From positions 3,038,001 to 3,102,000 of the forward strand of contig NC_015145.1 in assembly GCF_000189535.1 (NCBI RefSeq): a stretch of 64,000 nt of DNA. Reading direction: 5' to 3'. Position numbers and translations under genes: made by a program. Shown here one piece after another: positions 9,308-17,017 of this stretch (positions are counted from its first letter, which is position 1; each line of letters starts with the position of its first letter). A model generated the notes under the pieces. That model searched no databases and was not told where the DNA came from. It saw only the letters and a program-made list of their open reading frames with translations. The stretch comes from Pseudarthrobacter phenanthrenivorans Sphe3 (lineage in GTDB: Bacteria; Actinomycetota; Actinomycetes; Actinomycetales; Micrococcaceae).

Positions 9308-10435
9308 TCAGCTGTCCAGGAACTCCAGGTAGCGCCGGGCGGCACGGTCGAAGGCTGCCCGCGCTGAAGTCCCCAGTTGCCGGGCACCGTCAAAGAGTTC
9401 AGGCACGACGGCGGCACCCGGCCCGGTGCCTTCGCGGCCCCAGGTGCCAACCACCTCTCCCCCGGCTACCAGGGTCTTCTTGAAGACGCCGTTGCCGCCG
9501 GGCACGATCCTGTCGGCATGCTCCGCTGCGAGGACCAGTTTCCGGTCCTGGTACCCCAGCAGGAACTCGTCGAAGCCGGGCAGCAGGAGGACGGAGCGCT
9601 GCCCGGGGACACCGCCGTCGAGCAATCCAGCTACCTCCGGGGACAGCCAGTAGCTGTTCCCTTCGAACTCCAGCTCCACCACCTGGTCTTTGACATCCTC
9701 AAACGCCGCCCGGACCTCAGTCAGGGGGATCTGCGTCCACCAGGCGAAGTCCCGGACGGTGGCAGGCCCGTGGCTCCGGACGTAACGCAGCACAAACCCG
9801 GCAATGGCCTCCTGCCGCTCCAGGCGCCGCGACGCGGGGATCCACTCATCGAAAGCCGCGAACTGCTGCTGGTTTCCCGCCAGCGGCCCCGGGACCAGCC
9901 ATGCGTGCCGGCACAGCGTCCCAAGGATGTGGATGCCCCGCTGCCCCTGCGTGGGCTGCCCGGCGGTGTCAAAAACCTGGAAGAGTTCCCTGCGGCCGGC
10001 CGCTCCTCCGCCCGAAACCAGCGCCAGGGCGATGTCCCGGCACTTTTCGATATCCGCCCATGTGATGCCCAGCTCGCGGTGCCGGGAGGCGGTGCCTTTG
10101 GTAAGCCGCTCGGCGGTAAGGTCCAGCATCCACCGCAGGTCCTCCGGGGCCACCAGGTGCAGGGTTCCCCGCATGGGCCAGGACCGGACGACAGCACCGG
10201 AATCGAGGGCAGCGCGTGCATTGCTGAGGCCAGTCCCCGGCGCCCGGGCGCCCACCGCCCACAGGGCTGCCTGCAGGTCCTGGGCCTGCATCGCGGTCAT
10301 CCAGCGGACAGTAGCGGCGATGGGATCCTGAGGATCCGCTTGCTGCGCGGCAGCGGTGACGGGCAGCGGCACCAGCCGCTGGGACACCAGCCGCAACCTG
10401 CCGAGGGTCCTGCCGGTAACGCGTTTCCCAGCCAT
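9308..10435 (-). CDS. Winged-helix DNA-binding protein, AlkZ/YcaQ-like (HTH_42 family)
   Basis: 375 residues. The overall pattern matches the HTH_42 family, which includes the AlkZ and YcaQ DNA glycosylases that unhook interstrand crosslinks or excise bulky alkyl adducts. A QAQD motif (Q50-A-Q52) lies in MTAMQAQDLQAALWA, the place of the catalytic Q-x-Q motif of AlkZ. Also visible are RGTLHLVAPEDLRWM and the LLPGFDEFLLGYQDR block near the C-terminus, both typical of the family. Glycosylase activity is an inference; many family members are uncharacterised. Confidence 0.85.
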   Translation of the reverse strand: MAGKRVTGRTLGRLRLVSQRLVPLPVTAAAQQADPQDPIAATVRWMTAMQAQDLQAALWAVGARAPGTGLSNARAALDSGAVVRSWPMRGTLHLVAPEDLRWMLDLTAERLTKGTASRHRELGITWADIEKCRDIALALVSGGGAAGRRELFQVFDTAGQPTQGQRGIHILGTLCRHAWLVPGPLAGNQQQFAAFDEWIPASRRLERQEAIAGFVLRYVRSHGPATVRDFAWWTQIPLTEVRAAFEDVKDQVVELEFEGNSYWLSPEVAGLLDGGVPGQRSVLLLPGFDEFLLGYQDRKLVLAAEHADRIVPGGNGVFKKTLVAGGEVVGTWGREGTGPGAAVVPELFDGARQLGTSARAAFDRAARRYLEFLDS

Positions 10436-10514
10436 GGCCCCATCCTACGGTCCGGCCGGGAGCGCCGACATGGCCCCAGTGCAGGATGAGTCCGCCGGCA
10501 GCAGGAAAGAACCG

Positions 10515-11582
10515 CTACAGCTCCAGGCCGATGAGCAGCGGCTCCGGATGGAGGGTAATGCCAAAACGCCGTTCGACGCCGGCACGCACCTCGCGGGCCA
10601 CCGCCACCACGTCCGCCGCTTTGGCTGAGCCGCGGTTGGTGATGGCCAGGGTGTGTTTGGTGGAAAGTGAAGCCCGGCCCCCGCTGACGCTGTCCTGTTC
10701 CAGGCCGAAGCCCTTGCCGAAGCCTGCCTGGTCGATGAGCCAGGCAGCGGACAGCTTCACCAGCCCGTCCTGGCCGGCGGGATAGCGGGGCGCCTTGTCC
10801 GGGAGCGCTGCGGCGACCCCGGCCGGGACGATCGGGTTGGTAAAGAACGAACCGGTGGAGTACGTGTCACGGTCTTCGGGGTCCAGCACCATGCCCTTCG
10901 AGGACCGCAGGCGCAGGACCTCCCGGCGCACGTCCGTCGAATAGGCACGCTTCCCCTGCTCCACGCCAAGCGAGCGTGCCAGCTCCGCATACCGGATGGG
11001 AGCGCTCATCCGCCCAATGGGCAGCTGGAACTCCACGGTCAGCACCACGTACCGGGGCGAGCCGTTGGAGGTGGTCTGCTTGAGGATGGAGTCCCGGTAG
11101 CCGAATTTGAGCTCGGAGTTGGTGAAGGTCTTCACGGCGTTGCGTTCGCGGTCCCAGGTCCGGACTGCGGCGATCGTCTGGGAGACATCGGAGCCGTAGG
11201 CACCCACGTTCTGTACCGGAGTTGCCCCTGTGGACCCGGGAATCCCGGCAAGGGCTTCGATCCCGGACCATGCATGGAGGACGGCATGCTCCACCAACTT
11301 GTCCCAGTTGTGGCCCGCCTGCACCACGACAGCCACGCCCCCGCAGGAGTCCTCGGCGTTGACGGTGAACCCTTCCGAGGCGATCCTGACCACGGTTCCG
11401 GGGAACCCGTCATCGGAAATCAGCAGGTTGGAACCCCCGCTGATGATCAGCAGCGGCTGCCCCGCTGCATCAGCAGCCCGGACGGCATCGATGATCTCGG
11501 CCTCGGTACGGGCCTCGATATATGTGCCGGCGGGGCCTCCGACGGCGGCCGTGGTCAGTTCGGAAAGCATCGTGGGAGTCAC
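10515..11582 (-). CDS. murB: UDP-N-acetylenolpyruvoylglucosamine reductase
   Basis: 355 residues, GTG start at 11582. Flavoenzyme that makes UDP-N-acetylmuramate for peptidoglycan. Visible motifs are GGSNLLISD (FAD binding), GIPGSTGATPVQNVGAYG, YRDSILK, GSFFTNPIV with the catalytic serine, and LHPEPLLIG with the C-terminal glutamate. Length and motifs indicate the type I (E. coli-like) class. In many actinobacteria murB follows hadA-hadB directly; here a protease gene on the other strand separates them. Confidence 0.96.
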   Translation of the reverse strand: MTPTMLSELTTAAVGGPAGTYIEARTEAEIIDAVRAADAAGQPLLIISGGSNLLISDDGFPGTVVRIASEGFTVNAEDSCGGVAVVVQAGHNWDKLVEHAVLHAWSGIEALAGIPGSTGATPVQNVGAYGSDVSQTIAAVRTWDRERNAVKTFTNSELKFGYRDSILKQTTSNGSPRYVVLTVEFQLPIGRMSAPIRYAELARSLGVEQGKRAYSTDVRREVLRLRSSKGMVLDPEDRDTYSTGSFFTNPIVPAGVAAALPDKAPRYPAGQDGLVKLSAAWLIDQAGFGKGFGLEQDSVSGGRASLSTKHTLAITNRGSAKAADVVAVAREVRAGVERRFGITLHPEPLLIGLEL

Positions 11583-11773
11583 CAGACCACCTTACTAGTA
11601 CAGGCAGCGGAGGTCTTGGCACCTTCGTCGACACCGCAGATCGTGAATCAACAAGACCGATAATTAAACAACAAACCTAGTATTTGATATTTACAAAATT
11701 GTCATACCTGCGTACCTTCAAGCCAGCGGATCACACACATAGGTCCGCTTCCACGCAACCGCATAGGACAGCT

Positions 11774-12757
11774 ATGACCATTACCAGGACTCTGGCCACA
11801 AGCCTCATGAGCCTATCCACAGCCGCTTTGTTCACCCTCGCCTCGGCGGGGGGAGCCACGGCCGCCCCTCCGGCCCCGGACACCAGGGATGTTGCCGGAG
11901 TCAGCAGCACCAGGACCGCCGGCACTGACGCCGACTACTGGACACCGGACCGGATGAAGGCAGCCATCCCCGGCGACGTGCTGGCCAGGAAGGCGATGCA
12001 GCGCCAAAAGGCCAGCAATGCCCACGCCGGGGAAGCTGTCAGCAAGGGAGCTGAGAGCAAGATCAAGGGTTCGGAGCCTTCGGTCCAGCCCTTGGCAAAT
12101 GCCAGCGAGAACCCGGTTCCGCATATCGGTAAGGTGTTCTTCACCCTGGGCGGGGCGGATTACGTCTGCTCGGCCAACTCCGTGGCCTCCACCAACAGGA
12201 ATACGGTGTCCACAGCGGGCCACTGCCTCAACGAGGGCCCCGGTGCATTCGCCACGAGGTTCACGTTTGTTCCGGCGTACCTCAACGGGTCGGCGCCCTA
12301 CGGCAAGTGGTCAGCCAAGGCCCTTTACGCCCCGACCCAGTGGAGCTCATCGGGCAGCATGCAGTACGACACCGGGTTCGCCGTAATGTCACAGCTAAAC
12401 GGCCGCAACCTTGCAGACGTTGTGGGCGCCTCCGGAGTGCGGTTCAATGCAGCGCGCGGCCTCAGCTACAAGGCCTTTGGCTACCCCGCCGCGGCACCCT
12501 TCAACGGCGAATCCCTCAAGAGCTGCTCAGGTACGGCGACCAATGATCCCTACAACCCGCAGTTCAACACCCAGGGAATCCCCTGCAACATGACCGGCGG
12601 TTCCTCAGGCGGCCCCTGGTTCATCGGCACCTCGTCCGGCGGATACCAGAACTCGGTCAACAGCTATGGATACGGGAGCAATTCCACCAAGATGTACGGC
12701 CCATACTGGGGCTCCGTCATCCAGTCGGCCTATAACGCCGCCGCTTCGTCCTACTAG
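11774..12757 (+). CDS. Secreted trypsin-like serine protease
   Basis: The ATG at 11774 is chosen: AGGACAG lies just upstream and the product begins with a clear signal peptide (MTITRTLATSLMSLSTAALF, cleavage likely after ATA at about residue 30). The frame is open further upstream, but that part is not signal-like. The 327-residue preproenzyme has a pro-region and a chymotrypsin/glutamyl-endopeptidase-type domain. The triad is H150 in STAGHCLNE, D199 in QYDTGF and S278 in GGSSGGPWF. Cysteines flank the catalytic segments. The gene faces opposite to murB and hadAB, has an AT-rich promoter (about 11640-11710), and ends in a strong hairpin. Confidence 0.92.
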   Translation: MTITRTLATSLMSLSTAALFTLASAGGATAAPPAPDTRDVAGVSSTRTAGTDADYWTPDRMKAAIPGDVLARKAMQRQKASNAHAGEAVSKGAESKIKGSEPSVQPLANASENPVPHIGKVFFTLGGADYVCSANSVASTNRNTVSTAGHCLNEGPGAFATRFTFVPAYLNGSAPYGKWSAKALYAPTQWSSSGSMQYDTGFAVMSQLNGRNLADVVGASGVRFNAARGLSYKAFGYPAAAPFNGESLKSCSGTATNDPYNPQFNTQGIPCNMTGGSSGGPWFIGTSSGGYQNSVNSYGYGSNSTKMYGPYWGSVIQSAYNAAASSY

Positions 12758-12772
12758 CCAGATTGCAAAGAC

Positions 12773-12814
12773 CTGAGGGAGGCCGCCCAGCCGGGCGCCT
12801 CCCTCAGTTTCTTT
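12773..12814 (+). terminator. Rho-independent terminator of the protease gene
   Basis: CTGAGGGAGG (12773-12782) pairs with CCTCCCTCAG (12798-12807). Five inner pairs (CGCCC with GGGCG) follow after a bulged C, with loop AGCC, then TTTCTTT. Confidence 0.88.
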
Positions 12815-12843
12815 GCCGCCGGCGGCCTGATGCCGGCAGGGAG

Positions 12844-13281
12844 TCAGGACAGCTTAACGATGGCCTGGGCCTTCATCAGGACCTTCTGGCCGGCGGAGAC
12901 AACAGTGAGGTCGATACGGGCCGTGTTGGCCTCGGCGTCGAGCTTTCCGATGATGCCGCTCACCTCGATTGTGGCGCCGGGTACATCAGTGCCCGTGGTG
13001 TCGGTGACCAGGACGGGCTTGGTGAAGCGGGTCTGGAAATCCACCACCGCGCCCGGGTTGCCCGCCCAGTCGCTGACCAGCTGGACGGTGGAGCCCATGG
13101 TGAACATGCCATGAGCGATGACGCCGGGCAGTTCCACGCTGGTGGCAAAGGACTCGTTCCAGTGGATGGGGTTGAAGTCGCCGGAAGCACCGGCGTATTT
13201 GACCAGGTCCGTGCGGGTGACCCCGATGGTGCGGCTGCCGATTTCCTGGCCCGGGCTGAGTTCGTGGATGCTGAAGCTCAT
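12844..13281 (-). CDS. hadB: MaoC-like (R)-hydroxyacyl dehydratase, HadB-like
   Basis: 145 residues, hot-dog fold hydratase 2 family. The catalytic pair sits in GASGDFNPIHW (D35, H40), followed by the GVIAHGMFTMG helix. It starts three bases after the stop of the HadA-like gene, so the two probably form a heterodimer in which this subunit carries the active site, as in the mycobacterial HadAB dehydratase of fatty-acid elongation. The substrate in this organism is not shown by the sequence. Confidence 0.9.
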   Translation of the reverse strand: MSFSIHELSPGQEIGSRTIGVTRTDLVKYAGASGDFNPIHWNESFATSVELPGVIAHGMFTMGSTVQLVSDWAGNPGAVVDFQTRFTKPVLVTDTTGTDVPGATIEVSGIIGKLDAEANTARIDLTVVSAGQKVLMKAQAIVKLS

Positions 13282-13284
13282 GGT

Positions 13285-13746
13285 TTACTGTCCCTCTCCG
13301 CGGACCAGGATGGATGACGTGGTGGTGGAGACGTGCTCCCGTGAATCGCCGGATCCGAGGGCAAAGATTTCAGAGCGCGTGGTGATCATCGCTCCCCCGC
13401 CCATGGCCCGGACGCCGTCCACATGGAGTTCGGCCACCAGCTGGTCGCCGGCGAAAATGGGGCGGTGGTGGATGAAGCGCTGGTCTGCGTGGACCACGCG
13501 GGAAAAGTCGATGCCGGCCCCGGGATCTTCGATGAGCTGGGCGTCGGCGCGCTGGGCGATGATGATCGCGAACGTCGGCGGGGCCACCAGGTCCGGGTGG
13601 CCCAGGCCCTTGGCGGCATCGACGTCGAAGTGTGCAGGGTGGCTGGCTTTCACGGCGCGGGCGAACTCGCGGATCTTCTCGCGGCCAACGTCGTACACCT
13701 CTGCGGCAGGGTAGCTTCGGCCCTGCAGGTCCGGATTGATAGTCAT
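13285..13746 (-). CDS. hadA: MaoC-like N-terminal dehydratase subunit, HadA-like
   Basis: 153 residues from the ATG at 13746 (MTINPDLQGRSYP); the frame is open further upstream but overlaps the next gene. It contains the KASHPAHFD and VVHADQRFIHHRPIFAGD segments typical of the FAS1-like dehydratase/HadA subunit, which lacks the catalytic Asp-His of HadB. It lies three bases upstream of the HadB-like gene, so the pair is co-translated. Role: the substrate-binding subunit of a 3-hydroxyacyl dehydratase, by family knowledge. Confidence 0.9.
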   Translation of the reverse strand: MTINPDLQGRSYPAAEVYDVGREKIREFARAVKASHPAHFDVDAAKGLGHPDLVAPPTFAIIIAQRADAQLIEDPGAGIDFSRVVHADQRFIHHRPIFAGDQLVAELHVDGVRAMGGGAMITTRSEIFALGSGDSREHVSTTTSSILVRGEGQ

Positions 13747-13787
13747 GGGCTCCAGCCTATCGCCAGGCGGCGGAGCGGCCCGAAAGG

Positions 13788-14024
13788 TTACCGGCCCGGC
13801 CCCTGCCGGAGGGTCTTCCGGATTGCCTGGCCGCGGACCACCATGCCGGCGATGTGCAGGACCAGGCCAAGTCCGATCAGCGGGAGGGACGCGATGGCCA
13901 GTCCCTGGTTGCCGCTGGTGTTCCCCACCAGGTTCAGGACAATGCCGACGGCGATGAGTCCCATGGCGCTGAAGACCAGGACTTTGTAACGGGTTGGCGC
14001 AGTGGCCCAGAATTCGTTCAGCAC
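13788..14024 (-). CDS. Small DUF3188-like membrane protein
   Basis: 78 residues with two hydrophobic helices (about 15-33 and 42-62) and a basic C-terminus (RGQAIRKTLRQGPGR). The pattern fits DUF3188, a small actinobacterial membrane family of unknown function. It lies 41 bp upstream of hadA on the same strand, so co-transcription is possible. Confidence 0.72.
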   Translation of the reverse strand: MLNEFWATAPTRYKVLVFSAMGLIAVGIVLNLVGNTSGNQGLAIASLPLIGLGLVLHIAGMVVRGQAIRKTLRQGPGR

Positions 14025-14043
14025 CGTCCAAGTCTACCGGGAC

Positions 14044-14982
14044 TCAGAACAGCGCCTCCTGGACCGCCGGGACTTCGGAGCGGTGCCGGCCGAGCTCGAT
14101 GCTGCAGCCCTTGAGCCGGCCCAGGTCCAGCACGAACTCCAGGTCCGCGCCATCCAGGCCGGCCAGGGCAAAACTGCCGCAGACCGACCGGACAGTGAAG
14201 CCGTGCGCGCCTGATTCCAGCGCGTGCGGATAGGGGTGGCGGGCAGTGGTGGAGCACAGGCGCCCGGCGAGCCGCGGCCTGCTCCAGGTCTCCTGCACTA
14301 TCTCAAAACCGTCCTCGGCGGCGGTGGACAGAATCCGCCGGGCATCGTCGGCCAGCCCTGCATTGCGGGCAGTGACCAGCTCTGCGGGTGCCGGGGCGGC
14401 CAGGGCGGCGGCTTTGGCGGCAGCACGCACCTGCTGCGGCAGGCCGGCGTCGCGCGTTACCAGGTCCTCCAGGATGCGCACTACCTTCCCGTCCCCGGCA
14501 CGCGCCACATAGCTGGCCGCCACGGCGCCCTGCTCGGCAAGCCGCTGCCACTTCCGAAGGTCCGAGGCCGTCCCGACCTTGCTGGCACCGTTGGCGAAGG
14601 TCGCGACGTAGAGCCAGTGTGGCTGCATGAGATAGCTGCGCAGCCCGGCCGGGACGCCGCCGCCCCGGTGGAAATCGTGCATCAGCCGGAAGTCGTCCGC
14701 CACGAAGCAGCGCTCGCACTGGTGCCCGCGGGCGGACGGCGACCGGTCCTTGCACAGCACGTGGTCACGGTGGGCCGGGCCGTAGACCCTGTGGTGGCCC
14801 AGGCAGGACTTTCCTTCGCCGGCGACCCGGAAGCCCAGCCGAGTGCCGTCGTCGAGCGCCGTCTCGAGGAAGGTGCCGTCCGGCGCCAGCAGCCGCAGCA
14901 CGGGTGCGGCTCCGGAGGGGCGGGCAGGATCCTCCGGAGCAGGCCAAAAGACCCCGTGGACCAGATAGGCGGTATCGGTCAC
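14044..14982 (-). CDS. DUF2797 family protein
   Basis: 312 residues, GTG start at 14982 with AGGAGA six bases before it. The N-terminal part has a Cys/His cluster (CLGHHRVYG, LCKDRSP and CERCF), suggesting a bound metal. The centre has HWLYVATFANGASKVGTAS, the hallmark block of DUF2797, which resembles the GIY-YIG nuclease core. I do not know a demonstrated function. It lies 20 bp from the stop of the DUF3188-like gene's upstream region and is read in the same direction as hadA-hadB. Confidence 0.82.
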   Translation of the reverse strand: MTDTAYLVHGVFWPAPEDPARPSGAAPVLRLLAPDGTFLETALDDGTRLGFRVAGEGKSCLGHHRVYGPAHRDHVLCKDRSPSARGHQCERCFVADDFRLMHDFHRGGGVPAGLRSYLMQPHWLYVATFANGASKVGTASDLRKWQRLAEQGAVAASYVARAGDGKVVRILEDLVTRDAGLPQQVRAAAKAAALAAPAPAELVTARNAGLADDARRILSTAAEDGFEIVQETWSRPRLAGRLCSTTARHPYPHALESGAHGFTVRSVCGSFALAGLDGADLEFVLDLGRLKGCSIELGRHRSEVPAVQEALF

Positions 14983-15010
14983 GGGGTCTCCTGAAGCAAG
15001 GGGGGCGGGC

Positions 15011-15874
15011 CTACAGCGCTGGCTGTACCCCGAAGGCGACCGCGAGCTTCATGATCTTCTCGGCGCGGCCCAGACGGGGCAGGTCGGAGCCGTCCCGGAT
15101 AACGCGGCCGTTGGCTTCGAAATCTGCCATGAAGTCCGTGGCCCAGGCTACGTCGGACGGTGTGGGGCTGATGACCTCATTGATGACGGGGGTCTGGTCA
15201 ATGGCCAGGCAGAGCTTGCCGGTCATGCCCATCATCACCGTGATGCCGGTCTGCTCGCGCAGGATGGGGTGGTTGGTGCCCACGGTGGGGCCGTCGATGG
15301 GGCCCGGAAGGTTGCCCACCCGGCTGGCGACTACGAGCTTGGCCCGGGGGTAGGCCATGGCCTCGGCAGTGGCGGCCATGCCGGTGTCGCGGCGGAAGTC
15401 GCCGGAGCCGAAGGCCAGGCGGAAGGCGCCCTGGGCCTTGGCAATGTGGTTGGCTTCCTCGATGCCGACGGCGGATTCCACCAGCGGGATCACGGGCGTC
15501 TTGCCGTCCATGCGGTGGAAGCTTTCGGTGACCTGGTCCGCGGACTCGGTCTTGGCAAGCATCACGCCGAGCAGGCCGGGGGTGCCGCGGAGGCCGGCGA
15601 GGTCGTCAGCCCAGAACGGGCTGGTGGCGTCATTAATGCGGACCCAGGCCTTGCCGCCCGCGGTCAGCCAGTCCACCACGTTGTTCCGGGCCTGGTCCTT
15701 CTGGGAGGGGTCCACGGCATCTTCAATATCCAGGATGATCGAATCGGCGCGGGAGACTGCCGACTGGTCGAAGAGCTCGGTCTTCATGGCATTTACGAGG
15801 AGCCAGGAGCGGGCGATCTCTGCTGGGATATTGCGTTCCGGCCTTACGGTCTCGGTGGCGATGGTAGACGTCAT
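15011..15874 (-). CDS. HpcH/HpaI aldolase / CitE-like lyase
   Basis: 287 residues from the ATG at 15874 (MTSTIATETVRPERN). The frame is open to 15937, but the family N-terminus (RSWLLVNAMK) fits the later start. Metal ligands and core motifs are SIILDIEDAV, LVESAVGI and FGSGDFRRD, as in the CitE-like family of acyl-CoA lyases and thioesterases (citramalyl-CoA, malyl-CoA, or beta-methylmalyl-CoA). No CitD or CitF gene is adjacent, so a stand-alone CoA-thioester lyase is more likely than citrate lyase. The exact substrate is unknown. Confidence 0.88.
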   Translation of the reverse strand: MTSTIATETVRPERNIPAEIARSWLLVNAMKTELFDQSAVSRADSIILDIEDAVDPSQKDQARNNVVDWLTAGGKAWVRINDATSPFWADDLAGLRGTPGLLGVMLAKTESADQVTESFHRMDGKTPVIPLVESAVGIEEANHIAKAQGAFRLAFGSGDFRRDTGMAATAEAMAYPRAKLVVASRVGNLPGPIDGPTVGTNHPILREQTGITVMMGMTGKLCLAIDQTPVINEVISPTPSDVAWATDFMADFEANGRVIRDGSDLPRLGRAEKIMKLAVAFGVQPAL

Positions 15875-15979
15875 GTATCTACCGTATCCGCCCGGCCACC
15901 GCGATGCCGCAGAAAATGGCCCGCTTGTGAGGATCAATACGAACTAAACGGGATGTGACTCGGGTCCCGGCGAAAACAG

Positions 15980-16027
15980 GTAGCAGCAAGTGTCGTTTTG
16001 GGGCGACAAAACGACACTTGCTGCTAC
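15980..16027. repeat. Palindromic repeat (family 2, copy 1), likely terminator
   Basis: A 21-bp perfect inverted repeat: GTAGCAGCAAGTGTCG continuing to 16000, loop GGGCGA (16001-16006), and the complementary arm at 16007-16027. TAGTTGGG follows. It lies 14 bp from the stop of the aldo/keto reductase. A related copy lies at 31149-31214. Confidence 0.9.
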
Positions 16028-16041
16028 TTAGTTGGGGTGGG

Positions 16042-16983
16042 TCAGGGGATGTTGCTGCCGCGCGCAGTGACCCAGAGTTTGTACCAGTCCGCGCGGGTCA
16101 TGGCCTGGGCCACGCGGGCGGCCCCCGCGCAGGCCCGGATCCGGCCGGGGTTGATGGTCCCGATCACGGGCGCTATGCCGGCCGGGTGCTTCATCAGCCA
16201 GCCCAACAGGACGGACTCCCCCGCGCTGCCGTACTCCCCCACCAGGGACGCCACCAGTTCGGCGGTGGCAGCCTCGGCGGACGTGGGGCTTTCCGGTTCC
16301 GCACCCGTGTACAGGCCCTTGGCCAGGGAGCCGTAGGCCTGCAGGGTGATGGAGTTCCGGACGCAGTACTCCAGGGTGCCGTGCGGGAAGCTGTAGTCCA
16401 GGTGCTCGGCGTGGTTCACCAGCACCTGGCTTTCCAGCCAGGCCCGCTTGAGCAGGCTCATCTCCAGCTGGTTCGCCACCACCGGGGTTTCCAGCCGGTC
16501 CTGCAGCGCCTCGATCTGCGCCCCGGACATATTGGAGACGCCGAGCTGCCGGACCTTGCCTTCCGCCATCAGCTGCCCGACGGCGGACGCCACCTCCGCC
16601 GGGTCCGCCAGGGGGTCCGGGCGGTGCAGCAGGAGGATGTCCACATAGTCGGTGCGGAGCCGCTTCAGGCTTTCGTTGACCCGTTCCAGGATGGCTTCCC
16701 GGCTGAGGTCATAGTGCGTCTGCAGGCCGCGTTCATTGAGCCTGATGCCGCACTTGGTCTGCAGCCGGATGCGGTCCCGTAGGCCGGGTGTGGCGGCCAG
16801 CACCTCCCCGAAGACAGCCTCCGACTTGCCGCTGCGGTAGATGTCCGCGTGGTCGAACAGCGTGATGCCCGCGTCCAGGGCGGCGTCGATGGCGGCAGCG
16901 GCCTGGTCCACATGCTCACCGGCATGCGGCTCGTCGGACCAGCTGCCGCCCAGGCCCATGCAGCCATAGATCAGTTCCTGCAT
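16042..16983 (-). CDS. Aldo/keto reductase
   Basis: 313 residues from ATG 16983 (MQELIYGCMGLGGS). NADPH-dependent carbonyl reductase of the YdhF-like subgroup. The catalytic tetrad is visible: Asp and Tyr in FDHADIYRSG, Lys in LQTKCGI, and His in LLHRPDPL. The C-terminal GTINPGRI segment is usual for cofactor binding. The frame extends upstream to 17091 but would overlap the alpha-glucosidase end. The substrate is unknown. It follows the alpha-glucosidase by 34 bp on the same strand. Confidence 0.9.
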   Translation of the reverse strand: MQELIYGCMGLGGSWSDEPHAGEHVDQAAAAIDAALDAGITLFDHADIYRSGKSEAVFGEVLAATPGLRDRIRLQTKCGIRLNERGLQTHYDLSREAILERVNESLKRLRTDYVDILLLHRPDPLADPAEVASAVGQLMAEGKVRQLGVSNMSGAQIEALQDRLETPVVANQLEMSLLKRAWLESQVLVNHAEHLDYSFPHGTLEYCVRNSITLQAYGSLAKGLYTGAEPESPTSAEAATAELVASLVGEYGSAGESVLLGWLMKHPAGIAPVIGTINPGRIRACAGAARVAQAMTRADWYKLWVTARGSNIP

Positions 16984-17017
16984 CAGGAAGGCCGCCGTTC
17001 CGGTACGGGTACAGGCA

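Noticed and set aside
15011..15874. True citrate lyase beta subunit
   Set aside because: No citD, citF or citC neighbours; stand-alone CitE-like lyases are common in actinobacteria.
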